This document shows positions 37,300 through 47,408 of a DNA stretch of 64,000 bases, in pieces. The position numbers and the translations under genes are program-made. Where the stretch lies: NCBI RefSeq assembly GCF_900142895.1, contig NZ_LT670847.1, positions 1,116,001 to 1,180,000 of the forward strand, read 5' to 3'. Numbering within the stretch: the stretch's first letter is position 1; each line of letters opens with the position of its first letter. The notes under the pieces were generated by a model. That model had not been told where the DNA came from. It did not search any database and worked only from the letters and a program-made list of their open reading frames with translations. This DNA is from Vreelandella subglaciescola. Lineage in GTDB: Bacteria; Pseudomonadota; Gammaproteobacteria; Pseudomonadales; Halomonadaceae.

Positions 37300-38375
37300 T
37301 ACATTTCTCCTTCATCCAGCGCGTCTTCCGCGGCGGGCAGCGTGAGCGGGGCGGCCAGCACGGCGCGGCCTTTTTCCACGCCCAGCTGCTCGGCGTGCTC
37401 GGTGGTCAGCATCAGCTGGCCGGTGGGCGACAATGCATAGCGCGCCACCACGCAGCGAAACCCGTCGCGCTTCTGGTTGGCGACCAGCGCCGGCTCGGCA
37501 TCGGGCAGCGCGTGCGCGGGACGAATGCGCACCGGATGCCACGCCGCACCGCGCACGCTTGCCAGCCGCTCGCGATCAGCCTTGACCACCGGGCCGGCGT
37601 CGAAAATATCCACGTGGCGCGAGCGTACAAAGCCCTCGGCGAGCATTTCCGCCAGCGCCCGCTCGTGCGCCGGGTGCTCGCGGCCAATGGCCGCCCGCGC
37701 CGACGGCGTGAGCAGCGGCAAATACAGCGGAAACTGCGGCATCACCTCGGCGATAAAGCTTTTTGAGCGCACCCCGGCAATGTGATTCATGTCCTGATAG
37801 CTGCGGGCAAAAAAGTGCCGCCCGACGCTTTCCCAGAACGGCGATTCGTCGCTGGCATCCAGATAGCCGGGAAACGCCACTGCCAGCACGTCGGAAAAGC
37901 GCTCGGGATACTGGGCAATGAACATCAGCCGCGCGCGGCGCAGCAGGCTTTCCGCGCTGGTGCCCTTGTATCGCGGATTGATCGACATGGCGCACAGCAA
38001 GGTCGCCTCTGATACCTCGTGGGACAGCGCCAGCGTTTGCACTTCGCGGCGCACGTTGAGCTGCTGGGAGGCGTGGATCAAGGTTTCCTGACGGTAGGTA
38101 TAGTAGGCCTCGCGGGCGCCGGCACGCGCACGAATCGTCGCGGTGCCCAGCACTTCGCCGTGCCCGGCCGCATCAATGATATCCACCAGCACAAAGGTGT
38201 AGTGCTCGTCGCCGGGGTAGTCCACCTTGTCGCTAAACGACGCCTGTGAGCGCGCGATGCGCTCCTCAAGGCGTTCGCGATGCGCCGGCAGGTTGGTCAG
38301 CTGCGGTGTGGCGTGAGAGGCCAGCGCTTCAAGCGCGGGCAGATCCGTTAGCTCTACGGGTCGGATGATCAGCAT
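37299..38375 (-). CDS. aruF: Arginine N-succinyltransferase, alpha-type subunit
   Basis: This is a second AstA-family protein of 358 residues, paralogous to its neighbour. IRPVELTDLPALEALASHAT, INPRYKGTSAESLLRRARLM and PFWESVGRHFFARSYQDMNH align with the same segments of AruG. In Pseudomonas the AruF subunit also gives the pair activity on ornithine. Its stop overlaps the aruG start (TAATG), so subunits should be made in balance. It follows astC by 23 bp. Confidence 0.92.
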   Translation of the reverse strand: MLIIRPVELTDLPALEALASHATPQLTNLPAHRERLEERIARSQASFSDKVDYPGDEHYTFVLVDIIDAAGHGEVLGTATIRARAGAREAYYTYRQETLIHASQQLNVRREVQTLALSHEVSEATLLCAMSINPRYKGTSAESLLRRARLMFIAQYPERFSDVLAVAFPGYLDASDESPFWESVGRHFFARSYQDMNHIAGVRSKSFIAEVMPQFPLYLPLLTPSARAAIGREHPAHERALAEMLAEGFVRSRHVDIFDAGPVVKADRERLASVRGAAWHPVRIRPAHALPDAEPALVANQKRDGFRCVVARYALSPTGQLMLTTEHAEQLGVEKGRAVLAAPLTLPAAEDALDEGEM

Positions 38376-38398
38376 CGCCGGCTCCTTGTTGGCCCTGT

Positions 38399-39682
<1,284 letters not shown>

Positions 39683-39703
39683 TCAGTAATGTGACGCCAA
39701 GTT

Positions 39704-39754
39704 ATGAAATAAGGGTGATGAAATAAAGGCTATGAAATAAGGGTTATGAAAACC
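39704..39754. repeat. Tandem 14-bp repeats between argR-like gene and astC
   Basis: ATGAAATAAGGGTG, ATGAAATAAAGGCT and ATGAAATAAGGGTT follow each other at 39704, 39718 and 39732, with a fourth partial copy (ATGAAAACC) from 39746. They lie 46-105 bp upstream of the candidate -10 box of astC and directly after the regulator gene, a position suited to activator binding or merely to replication slippage. Confidence 0.8.
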
Positions 39755-39764
39755 ATGCCCGGCG

Positions 39765-40742
39765 CTAGCTCAGCCGCTCTTCGCGCGGGGCAATGCCGAA
39801 ATGGTTGCGGTAGGCGGTAGAAAAGTGCGCGCCGGAGGAAAAGCCGGTGGCAAAGGCGATATCGCCCACCGGGCGGTCGCTTTTACGCAGCAGCCGGCGC
39901 GCCTGCTGCAGGCGCAAGTCCAGGTAATAGCGGCTGGGCACCGCTTGCAGATGCTTTTTGAACAAGCGTTCCAGCTGGCGGCGCGAAATGCCCAGATGCT
40001 CGGCCAGCTCGAGGGTGGAAAGCGGCTCTTCGATGTTGGCTTCCATCAGCGCGACGGCGTCCAGCAGGCTTTGCGGGGCGTGATTGAGGCGGTTTTTCAG
40101 CGGGACATGTTGACGCTCGTCGGCCAGCCGGATGCGCTCGCAGGACAAATGCTCGGAGACCTGTTCGGCCAGCCGCGGGCCGTGTTGGCGAGTAATCAGC
40201 ATCAGCATCATGTCGAGCGCGGCGGTGCCCGCGCCGCAGGTCAGCCGGTCGCGGTCAAGTTCGTAAAGCTGACGCGACAGCGCCACCTGCGGGTAAGCTT
40301 GGGCAAACGCCTCAAAGCGCGGCCACGGCAGCGTGGCCCGGTAGCCTTCCAGCAGCCCGCAGCGCGCCAGCACTTCGGTGCCGCCGGCAATGCCGCCGAG
40401 CATTACGCGGCGGCTTTGCATCTGGCGCAGCCAGTCGTTCAGCCGTGGGGGCAACGGATAGGAAAGCGGCGTGGGCGCGCACACCAACAGCATGTCGATC
40501 TCGCCCAGCGGCGTGGTCAGCGCCTGAGGCGCGCTCAGCCCAATCTGGCCGGCGCTGCGCACCGGCGCCTCGTCCAGCCCCAGCGTCAGGGTGGCATACA
40601 GCATCCGCCCGCTTAGCTGGTTAGCCATGTGCAGCGGCTCAAGCGCGCAGGCGTGCGCCAGCAGCGAAAACCCCGGCAGCAGCAAAAACGCCACCCGACG
40701 CTGGGTGTCAGCAGGCAGAGAAACGGGGAGACGTTCAGGCAT
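39765..40742 (-). CDS. argR: GlxA-type AraC family regulator, probable ArgR of arginine catabolism
   Basis: The 325-residue regulator has two parts. The N-terminal DJ-1/PfpI-like domain has RVAFLLLPGFSLLAHACALE and MLGGIAGGTEVLARCGLLEG. The C-terminal AraC domain (about residues 220-320) has EPLSTLELAEHLGISRRQLE and RPVGDIAFATGFSSGAHFST, the two helix-turn-helices. This layout and size match Pseudomonas aeruginosa ArgR, the arginine-responsive activator of the aru operon and unrelated to E. coli ArgR. It sits just upstream of astC in the same direction. The assignment to arginine control rests on similarity and position. Confidence 0.82.
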   Translation of the reverse strand: MPERLPVSLPADTQRRVAFLLLPGFSLLAHACALEPLHMANQLSGRMLYATLTLGLDEAPVRSAGQIGLSAPQALTTPLGEIDMLLVCAPTPLSYPLPPRLNDWLRQMQSRRVMLGGIAGGTEVLARCGLLEGYRATLPWPRFEAFAQAYPQVALSRQLYELDRDRLTCGAGTAALDMMLMLITRQHGPRLAEQVSEHLSCERIRLADERQHVPLKNRLNHAPQSLLDAVALMEANIEEPLSTLELAEHLGISRRQLERLFKKHLQAVPSRYYLDLRLQQARRLLRKSDRPVGDIAFATGFSSGAHFSTAYRNHFGIAPREERLS

Positions 40743-40825
40743 GGCGCATCGCTTATGCTGGGCAAAGTCCCATCTTACGCAATTTGGCCGGTGAAGACAG
40801 GGCGCCCCGCTGGCGCCCCTATAAA

Positions 40826-40856
40826 CACCCCGCGCCGACCCAGGGCCGGCGCGGGG
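40826..40856 (-). terminator. Probable terminator after the small membrane protein gene
   Basis: ACCCCGCGCCG (40826-40836) pairs perfectly with CGGCGCGGGGT (40846-40856) around a 9-nt loop. It lies 23 bp past the stop of the gene at 40879-41082. The following U-tract on the minus strand is weak (GTTTAT). Confidence 0.6.
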
Positions 40857-40878
40857 TCAGGTAGGGAGTTAATGCGGC

Positions 40879-41082
40879 CTAGCGGGCGCCAAAGAACCAG
40901 AACGCGAGGAGCAGTACAATGGCCACCACCACCGCTACAGGAAGCAGCCGGTACATCCCGTTATCCGAGCGCTGTGCTTCCGGCTGCTCTTCGGGGTGGG
41001 AATCGGTACCGTGCTCGGGCTCGCACTGCCATTCGACAAGCTCTTTCAGCTCTTTCGGGGTCTTGCTCTCTTTGGTGTCCAT
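40879..41082 (-). CDS. Small single-pass membrane protein, unknown
   Basis: From the ATG at 41082, preceded by a strong AGGAGG, the product has 67 residues. The first 45 are polar and acidic (MDTKESKTPKELKELVEWQC, then HPEEQPEAQRSDNG), and the end is one hydrophobic helix, LLPVAVVVAIVLLLAFWFFG. This suggests a tail-anchored protein with its N-terminus in the cytoplasm. I do not recognise a family. It lies between fabV and argR on the same strand, with its own terminator. Confidence 0.7.
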   Translation of the reverse strand: MDTKESKTPKELKELVEWQCEPEHGTDSHPEEQPEAQRSDNGMYRLLPVAVVVAIVLLLAFWFFGAR

Positions 41083-41175
41083 ACGCCCTCCTGATACCGA
41101 GACGGTACGCACAATCCTTCAAGCCTTGATAGCCGGCAGGCTGGCCCGCAGATACCACAGCCACACTCCCCTTGA

Positions 41176-42384
41176 CTATAGACTCACTACGTCAAACTCT
41201 GCCACCGGGCTGACGTCGGCTTCGTAATCCACGTCGTCGCGCTCAAAGCCGAACAGCTTCAAAAACTCGTGCTTGTAGCCGGCGTAGTCGGTGATATCAA
41301 ACAGGTTCTCGCTAGTGACCTGCGGCCACAGCGCTTTGCACGCCTGCTGGACGTCATCGCGCAGCTCCCAGTCGTCCAGACGCAGGCGGCCGACCTCATC
41401 GGTGGCTTTACCGGCTTTTTCATCGGCGGCGTAAAGACGCTCGCCAAACAGGCGGTTGAGCTGATCGATGGTGCCTTCGTGCAGCCCTTGCTCTTTCATG
41501 GTGCGATACACCATGGCGATGTACAGCGGCATCACCGGAATCGCCGCGCTTGCCTGGGTGACCACTGACTTGAGCACCGCCACGTTGGCGCCGCCGCCGC
41601 TTTGCGCCAGCCGCTTGTCGATCTCGGCAGCAGCGCGGTCAAGGTCTTCCTTGGCTTTGCCCAGCGCCCCGTGCCAGTAAATCGGCCAGGTGATTTCGGT
41701 GCCGATATAGCTGAAGGCCACGCTTTTCGCGCCTTTGGCCAACACGCCGGCGCTATCCAGCGCGTCCATCCACAGTTCCCAGTCTTCGCCGCCCATCACC
41801 TCGATGGTGTCGTCGATTTCCTGCTGGGTAGCCGGCTCGACTTCGGCTTCGATGATGGCGTCCTTGTTGGTATCGATGGCGGTGGCGCGGTAGGTCTCGC
41901 CAATCGGCTTGAGCGCCGAGCGCTTGAGCTCGCCGCTGTCGGGCAGCTTGCGCACCGGCGAGGCCAGCGAGTACACCACCAAGTCGATTTCGCCCATATC
42001 GCGCTTGATCAGCTCGATGGCCTGTTCGCGCGCGGCGTGGGAGAAGGCGTCGCCGTTGATGGCGTTGCTGTAAAGCCCTTCCTGCTTGGCGAGCTTGTCA
42101 AACGCCGCCGAGTTGTACCAGCCGGCCGTGCCCGTGCGATTTTCAGTGCCCGGCTTTTCAAAAAACACGCCCAGCGTATCGGCGCCGTAGCCAAAGGCGG
42201 CGGTAATCCGCGCCGCCAGGCCGTAACCGCTGGACGCGCCGATCACCAGCACTTTTTTGGGCCCCCGGCTTTTATCCAGACCGCGGGCGCGGGTGGCTTC
42301 AATTTGTTCGCGCACGTTTTGTTCGCAGCCTTGCGGATGAGACGTCGTGCAGATAAAACCGCGTACCTTGGGTTTAATAATCAC
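41176..42384 (-). CDS. fabV: Trans-2-enoyl-CoA/ACP reductase (NADH), FabV type
   Basis: This 402-residue enoyl reductase catalyses the last step of each fatty-acid elongation round. The cofactor motif is [20 protein letters not shown]. The active-site tyrosine Y236 and K245 form the Y-x8-K pattern special to FabV in [16 protein letters not shown], distinct from the Y-x6-K of Fab[21 protein letters not shown] is the invariant N-terminus. FabV enzymes are typically insensitive to triclosan. It is a single gene with no clear operon partner. Confidence 0.97.
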   Translation of the reverse strand: MIIKPKVRGFICTTSHPQGCEQNVREQIEATRARGLDKSRGPKKVLVIGASSGYGLAARITAAFGYGADTLGVFFEKPGTENRTGTAGWYNSAAFDKLAKQEGLYSNAINGDAFSHAAREQAIELIKRDMGEIDLVVYSLASPVRKLPDSGELKRSALKPIGETYRATAIDTNKDAIIEAEVEPATQQEIDDTIEVMGGEDWELWMDALDSAGVLAKGAKSVAFSYIGTEITWPIYWHGALGKAKEDLDRAAAEIDKRLAQSGGGANVAVLKSVVTQASAAIPVMPLYIAMVYRTMKEQGLHEGTIDQLNRLFGERLYAADEKAGKATDEVGRLRLDDWELRDDVQQACKALWPQVTSENLFDITDYAGYKHEFLKLFGFERDDVDYEADVSPVAEFDVVSL

Positions 42385-42617
42385 GTAAAACCTCGCTGTT
42401 CAAGTCATTAATAAAGCAGATGAAAGTTGGCCAATAGCCGGTGACGCCATTCTAGCGGCCTTGCCGCACGCTGTCCGCTTTTGTCCGCTGCCGGTGAACT
42501 CAGGGCGCAACGCCCTTGCTCCACAGGCGTGCGCGGCACGATAATGGATGACTGAGACACAATGTATTTTGTCCGTTATTTTGGCCCTTGATGCAAAGGG
42601 CATGCTTTGAGGCGCGT

Positions 42618-43004
42618 ATGAACGCACAGCAATTGGTCGATGAACGTGGCGAGCTGTGGCTTGCCCTGACGCCGCTATGGCTTGATCGCGAACCCGGCGA
42701 GCGCGACTACGCCGCCATGGTCGAGACCATCGAGCGCTACGCGCTGACGCTGCATGAGCTTGAGTGGATGTTCCGGCTGGAACTGGCGCCGGTAATGTCG
42801 CGCCACCAGCTGTCCATTGCCAGCGAGTGGCGCCAGTTTGACGACCGCCGGCTGATGGGGCAGTTGGTGGGCCATAACCTGCGCCTGAAAGGCTGGCGGC
42901 GCAAAAGCTGGGCGCTGTTTTCAGGCCTGACCACCATGATGGTACGCCACCGCTGGCAGGAGCTGATGACCCGGCTCATGGTCGCCCGCGGGCAGCAGGA
43001 CTAA
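42618..43004 (+). CDS. Hypothetical protein, small helical
   Basis: I choose the ATG at 42618 (MNAQQLVDERGELWLALTPL), giving 128 residues; an upstream in-frame start at 42588 would add ten. The sequence is helical and rich in W and R. Stretches such as LWLDREPGERDYAAMVETIE and LHELEWMFRLELAPVMSRHQ loosely recall the small DUF7079-like proteins, but I am not confident of the family. It is divergent from fabV, and convergent with the glutathione peroxidase gene. The function is unknown. Confidence 0.65.
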   Translation: MNAQQLVDERGELWLALTPLWLDREPGERDYAAMVETIERYALTLHELEWMFRLELAPVMSRHQLSIASEWRQFDDRRLMGQLVGHNLRLKGWRRKSWALFSGLTTMMVRHRWQELMTRLMVARGQQD

Positions 43005-43040
43005 ACCTGCTTTCTTTACAACGCTCTTTACAGTGCTTGC

Positions 43041-43526
43041 TCAGTGCTCGTCCAGCGCCTGTTCGATCGCCAGACGCAGCGCGGTGCCCTGCTCGCGGGG
43101 GGAGAATCGCCGGATTACTCGGCCATCGCGGCCCACCAGAAACTTGGTGAAGTTCCACTTGATCATTTGGGTGCCAAGCACGCCGGGCGCATCGCGCTTA
43201 AGGCCGGCAAACAGCGGATGCGTCGCGGCGCCGTTGACCTTGACCTTCTCCATCAGCGGAAACGTCACGCCGTGGTCACGCTCACCAAAGGTGCAAAACG
43301 ACTCGGCATTTTCCGGCGCCTGCCGGCCAAACTGATTGCACGGAAATCCCAGCACGGTAAAACCGCGCTCGCGGTAGCGTTGGTAACACACTTCCAGCGT
43401 TTCCAGCTGAGGCGTAAAGCCACAGCGGCTGGCCACGTTCACCACCAGCAGCACCTGCCCCTGCAAAGCACGCAGGTTAAACGGCTGCCCCTGATGCGTA
43501 TGGCACTCCTGTTGGTAAAAATTCAT
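43041..43526 (-). CDS. Glutathione peroxidase family protein
   Basis: This thiol peroxidase of 161 residues reduces hydroperoxides with glutathione or thioredoxin. The peroxidatic residue is C35 in VVNVASRCGFTPQLETL, with Q65 in GFPCNQFGRQAP and W124-N125 in IKWNFTKFLVGRDG completing the tetrad. It is a cysteine rather than selenocysteine enzyme, and the cysteine in FPCNQFG may be the resolving one. It lies between a LysE exporter and a hypothetical gene, with no clear operon. Confidence 0.94.
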   Translation of the reverse strand: MNFYQQECHTHQGQPFNLRALQGQVLLVVNVASRCGFTPQLETLEVCYQRYRERGFTVLGFPCNQFGRQAPENAESFCTFGERDHGVTFPLMEKVKVNGAATHPLFAGLKRDAPGVLGTQMIKWNFTKFLVGRDGRVIRRFSPREQGTALRLAIEQALDEH

Positions 43527-43614
43527 AGCACACCTGCCGGTTCTCTAGGCCTTTACGACTTATGCTCTTACGATTGATGCCCCTACACTATAGGCCTTGG
43601 CGTCGCTCGGCGCG

Positions 43615-44232
43615 TCAGGCCACAAGCCCCCACGCCACGCGCAGCGCAAGCCCGATCAACATCACCCCGGTGATACGATTGATCCAGTGCGAGCGCGCCC
43701 GCAGCCATTCAAGCACTCGGGACTGCGACAGCGCCACGGCCACCAGCACATACCAGCTGGCATCAATCACCATGGCCGTAACTACAATGATAGCGCGTGC
43801 GGCAACGCTCATCTCGGGGTTCACGAACTGGCTGAGCAGCGCCACAAAAAACAGGATCAGCTTGGGATTGGCCAGCGCCACCAGCACGCCTTCGCGCGCG
43901 GCCTGGCGGCGTGTGGTCACGGCCGCTTCTGGCGTCAGCGCGGCGGCCTTGCCGGCACGCAGCGCCTTGACTCCGAGCCACGCCAAATACACTGCCCCGC
44001 CGATGGATACGATCTCGAACAGCAGCGGAAACCGCGCCATCAGCGCGCCCAGCCCCAACACCGTCAACAGCGCATAAAACCCCACGCCCAGCGCATGAAA
44101 AAGCCCGGCGGTCACCCCTGGCAGCCGCCCGCCGCCCAGCGTATGGCGCAGCACCAGCGCAAGACTCGGCCCGGGCGACATCGCCCCAACGGTACAAATC
44201 GCGGCTAGCGACAGCCACAACGAAAACGGCAT
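43615..44232 (-). CDS. LysE family translocator
   Basis: This 205-residue inner-membrane exporter has about six hydrophobic segments. GAMSPGPSLALVLRHTLGGG near residue 20 is the conserved entry motif of LysE/RhtB proteins, and AWLGVKALRAGK and VALANPKLILFFVALLSQFV follow the family pattern. Members export amino acids and derivatives, and the substrate here is unknown. It is preceded by the TDT transporter gene on the same strand with an 84-bp gap. Confidence 0.9.
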   Translation of the reverse strand: MPFSLWLSLAAICTVGAMSPGPSLALVLRHTLGGGRLPGVTAGLFHALGVGFYALLTVLGLGALMARFPLLFEIVSIGGAVYLAWLGVKALRAGKAAALTPEAAVTTRRQAAREGVLVALANPKLILFFVALLSQFVNPEMSVAARAIIVVTAMVIDASWYVLVAVALSQSRVLEWLRARSHWINRITGVMLIGLALRVAWGLVA

Positions 44233-44316
44233 CTTGGCTCCTTGTTAACGGCGTAGCTTAAAACGTCATAACGTAAAGCGTCGTATTTGAACGTATCGCA
44301 TTTTAAAACATCGTGC

Positions 44317-45393
44317 TTAATCCGTTCTGGCACGTTCAGTGCGTGAGGCCAGCATGCCCCAAAGCCATTTGCACAGCCCGTAAAACGTTACCGTCCAGGC
44401 GGTCAGGGCCACGTATAAAAACACCGTGGCCAGCGTATCCAGAAACGGCATGGCCAGCGCGCGCTGCATGTTATGGGTGCTGGCCGCGTACATGCCCAGT
44501 GGAAACACCGCGCCCCAGTAAAGCGGATCGTAGCGCAGCGGAAAGCGCTGATACACATAGCGCCACACCGCGAGAATCAGCAGCATGGGAATCCACCAGG
44601 TGCCGGTGGCCCAGTAAAACACGGTAAAGCCCTTGAGAAACGGACGCAGCGAGAGCAGAAACGGCGCGTCCGGCGCGTTGATGATCAGCTGCGCGCCGGC
44701 CAGCGTCGAAATCGCCATCGCGCCCATATTGATCCAGTACGGCGGCGCCAGATCGCCCGGCGAAAAATGGAAAAAGCTGTAGCGATAAAAAATCAGCGAC
44801 ATCATCCAGATATACAGCATGCCGCCCCACAGCCACATCGACAGCGCGAGGAAGTTCACTTCCAGCCGGTAAAGCGGCGGCATGTGGGCGGCCACCAGAG
44901 CGCCCAACAGCGCAATCGACTGGGTCGCCACCACGGCCAGCAGCCAGCCACCGCTGATGCTTTTTTCAAACGCCGGCTTATGCGTTTTAATCGTGAAGGC
45001 GGTAAAAATGGTGTAGGTCAGCGCCAGCCACAGCACCAGTGCAACGCCCCACAGCGTTAGCGCGAGCCGGTACCAGCCCATCAGCAGTAAGCACTGGCTG
45101 CCCAAGACGCAGGACGCCGCCACCAGGGTAAAAAAGCCCGATGCGCTCTGATGGCTGGTCAGGTCACTCACCACTCGCCGCGGGAAGCGCCAGAGACGCA
45201 GCGCATAAAGCACCCACAGCAGCGGATACGCCACCAGATTGAGCGCAAACAAAACGCCGGCAATCACCGGCCGGTCCATAAAGTGCGCCGCCAGCGATAC
45301 GATACCGGTGGCCATCACCATGCCGAAATACGCTGGCGACAGCTCTTCCAGCGCCCGACAAAAGCGCCGGTCTTCTCCTTGGCTGCTTTCCAC
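44317..45393 (-). CDS. TDT family transporter (TehA / C4-dicarboxylate carrier-like)
   Basis: The 358-residue protein shows ten hydrophobic helices, the tellurite-resistance/dicarboxylate (TDT) fold. ELSPAYFGMVMATGIVSLAA at the N-terminus is typical of the family. Members include TehA, SLAC-type anion channels and sulfite exporters such as Ssu1, so the function could be anion efflux or dicarboxylate transport. Nothing nearby decides it. It lies just beyond the catalase terminator on the same strand. Confidence 0.85.
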   Translation of the reverse strand: MESSQGEDRRFCRALEELSPAYFGMVMATGIVSLAAHFMDRPVIAGVLFALNLVAYPLLWVLYALRLWRFPRRVVSDLTSHQSASGFFTLVAASCVLGSQCLLLMGWYRLALTLWGVALVLWLALTYTIFTAFTIKTHKPAFEKSISGGWLLAVVATQSIALLGALVAAHMPPLYRLEVNFLALSMWLWGGMLYIWMMSLIFYRYSFFHFSPGDLAPPYWINMGAMAISTLAGAQLIINAPDAPFLLSLRPFLKGFTVFYWATGTWWIPMLLILAVWRYVYQRFPLRYDPLYWGAVFPLGMYAASTHNMQRALAMPFLDTLATVFLYVALTAWTVTFYGLCKWLWGMLASRTERARTD

Positions 45394-45513
45394 CTTGGCC
45401 CTCTTGTGCTGATTGTTTGCGCTAACGAATGCATTAATTGCCTATCAGTATGCGCCGCCGCTTGAGTATTAACCAAATCGTGCTGGCAAAACGGTTAAAA
45501 GAACGCTACTGAC

Positions 45514-45546
45514 AAAAAAGCCCGCCAGCGCGGGGCTGACGGGCTT
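45514..45546 (-). terminator. Rho-independent terminator of the catalase gene
   Basis: On the minus strand AAGCCCGTCAGC and GCTGGCGGGCTT form a 12-bp stem (one mismatch) with a 5-nt loop, followed by TTTT before GTC. It lies 59 bp downstream of the catalase stop at 45605. Confidence 0.88.
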
Positions 45547-45604
45547 GGCTTAGTTATATAAAACCAGGGTCTTTTCCGACTAGCGCGATGGCATTAGCGC
45601 AGCG

Positions 45605-47065
45605 CTAGGCGTTTTTCGCCCGCACGCCCTGAGCGATTTTCTCGCCGATATCGGCGTCAATATTGCGCCAGTAATCGAGGGCGCGCTCCAGCACCGGTTC
45701 GGTGACGCCGCCCGACAAATGCCCGACAACGTTACTCACCAGTCGGTCCCGAGCGGGCTGATCCATCACCTCGTTAACCAGCGCGTTGGCCTGGCCGAAG
45801 TCGTCGTCATCGCGGCGCAGCGTATAGGCCGCGCGCACCATATCGCCGCTGGATTCCCAAGTGGAATCCGTCGGATAGCGCTCGCCATCGGCCTGGGGGC
45901 CGCCCTTGGAGTTGGGCGCATACACCGGATCGGACACATTGTGCATCCGCATCGCGCCGTCTTTGCTGTAGCTGTTAACCGGCGACTTGGGCGCGTTGAC
46001 CGGAATCTGTTTGTAGTTCACCCCCAGCCGGTGGCGGTGCGCATCGGCGTAGGCAAACACCCGCCCCAGCAGCATCTTGTCCGGGCTGATGCCGATGCCG
46101 GGCACCAGATTGTTGGGCTCGAACGCTGCCTGTTCAATCTGGGCGTGGTTATCCGTAGGGTTGGTATCAAGGGTTAGCTTGCCGACCTTGATCAGCGGAT
46201 AGTCGTCATGGGGCCACACCTTGGTCAGATCGAACGGGTTGAACCGGTACGTCTCGGCATCGGCAAACGGCATGACCTGCATGTGCAGCGTCCAGCTGGG
46301 GCAGTCGCCGCGCGCAATCGAAGTGTACAGATCGCGCATGTGGTGGTCGCCGTCTTCCCCGGCCAGCCGGTCGGCCTCTTCCTGAGTCAGGCACTCGACG
46401 CCCTGATCGGTCTTGAAGTGGTATTTGACCCAGAACTTCTCGCCGTCGGCATTCACCCACATATAGGTATGGCTGGAATAGCCGTTCATGTGGCGCCAGG
46501 TCTTGGGAATCCCACGATCGCCCATCAGCCAGGTGACCTGGTGGGCGGATTCCGGCGACAGCGACCAGAAATCCCACTGCATGTCGTTATCGCGCAGGTT
46601 GTTGTCGGCGCGACGCTTTTGCGAGCGGATGAAGTGCTGGAACTTCATCGGATCGCGGATGAAGAACACCGGCGTGTTGTTCCCCACCATGTCGTAATTG
46701 CCCTCGCTGGTGTAGAACTTGATCGAAAAGCCGCGCGGATCGCGCCAGGTGTCGGGGCTACCGCGCTCGCCGGCCACGGTGGAAAAGCGCATCACCACGT
46801 CGGTTTTCGTTCCCGGCTGAAACACCGCCGCTTTGGTGTAGCGGCTGACATCCTCATTCACTTCAAAGTGGCCAAACGCGCCGCTGCCCTTGGCATGGGG
46901 CTGGCGCTCGGGGATACGCTCGCGGTTGAAGGTCGCCATCTGCTCGATCAGGTAGTGGTCGTGCAGCGCGATGGGGCCGTTGGGGCCGACCGTCAGCGAA
47001 TGCTCATCGCTGGCAACGGGAATGCCGGCATCGGTGGTAGTGGGCTTGCGTTTATCGTCGGACAC
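45605..47065 (-). CDS. katA: Monofunctional heme catalase, small-subunit type
   Basis: The product decomposes hydrogen peroxide. The 486-residue protein has the distal H57 in [20 protein letters not shown], the conserved N130 in [17 protein letters not shown] and the proximal heme ligand Y339 in [17 protein letters not shown]. Size and the absence of a C-terminal flavodoxin-like domain place it with small-subunit clade 3 catalases. No signal peptide is present, so it is cytoplasmic. Its promoter must lie in the same 343-bp gap that holds the TPP riboswitch of the opposite gene. Confidence 0.95.
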   Translation of the reverse strand: MSDDKRKPTTTDAGIPVASDEHSLTVGPNGPIALHDHYLIEQMATFNRERIPERQPHAKGSGAFGHFEVNEDVSRYTKAAVFQPGTKTDVVMRFSTVAGERGSPDTWRDPRGFSIKFYTSEGNYDMVGNNTPVFFIRDPMKFQHFIRSQKRRADNNLRDNDMQWDFWSLSPESAHQVTWLMGDRGIPKTWRHMNGYSSHTYMWVNADGEKFWVKYHFKTDQGVECLTQEEADRLAGEDGDHHMRDLYTSIARGDCPSWTLHMQVMPFADAETYRFNPFDLTKVWPHDDYPLIKVGKLTLDTNPTDNHAQIEQAAFEPNNLVPGIGISPDKMLLGRVFAYADAHRHRLGVNYKQIPVNAPKSPVNSYSKDGAMRMHNVSDPVYAPNSKGGPQADGERYPTDSTWESSGDMVRAAYTLRRDDDDFGQANALVNEVMDQPARDRLVSNVVGHLSGGVTEPVLERALDYWRNIDADIGEKIAQGVRAKNA

Positions 47066-47175
47066 GGTAGCGCCTCCTGATTGGCTTTATAACGACTTGG
47101 CAGTACAAACACAGAGTCCTAGCGTAGCCGTTTCAGGCTAAAAAATGCGCTATCCGTTCGATAGTCGACGTTAGT

Positions 47176-47204
47176 TTGACATGCCCGCCCCGCCTGCCTA
47201 GGCT
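47176..47204 (+). promoter_or_regulatory. Candidate promoter of the TPP-controlled symporter gene
   Basis: TTGACA at 47176-47181 is a perfect -35, followed after exactly 17 bp by TAGGCT at 47199-47204. The transcript would begin just before the TPP aptamer, as needed. Confidence 0.6.
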
Positions 47205-47210
47205 TGGTGT

Positions 47211-47310
47211 TCTCCTGGGGGTGCCTTAACGGGCTGAGAATCCGCCGCTTTCGCGACGGTAACCCTTCGAACCTGATCCGGGTCATTCCGGCGAAGGGAA
47301 GGAACGTACA
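47211..47310 (+). promoter_or_regulatory. TPP riboswitch (THI element) upstream of the symporter gene
   Basis: The aptamer shows the invariant CTGAGA at 47234-47239 and the second core ACCTGATCCGGGTCATTCCG at 47271-47290, followed by GCGAAGGGAA. Downstream, TCCTCTTCCTTGT (47321-47333) is complementary to ACAAGGAAAGAGGA (47386-47399), which contains the ribosome-binding site of the gene starting at 47409. TPP binding could therefore hide the site and block translation. The aptamer identity is secure, and the switching mechanism is read from complementarity. Confidence 0.95.
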
Positions 47311-47408
47311 CGCCAGACTCTCCTCTTCCTTGTCGCGCCTCGCTGCGACGTTCGCCCGAACGATCATCGACGATCCCCGGCTGTCACAAGGAAAGAGGAC
47401 GTATCACC

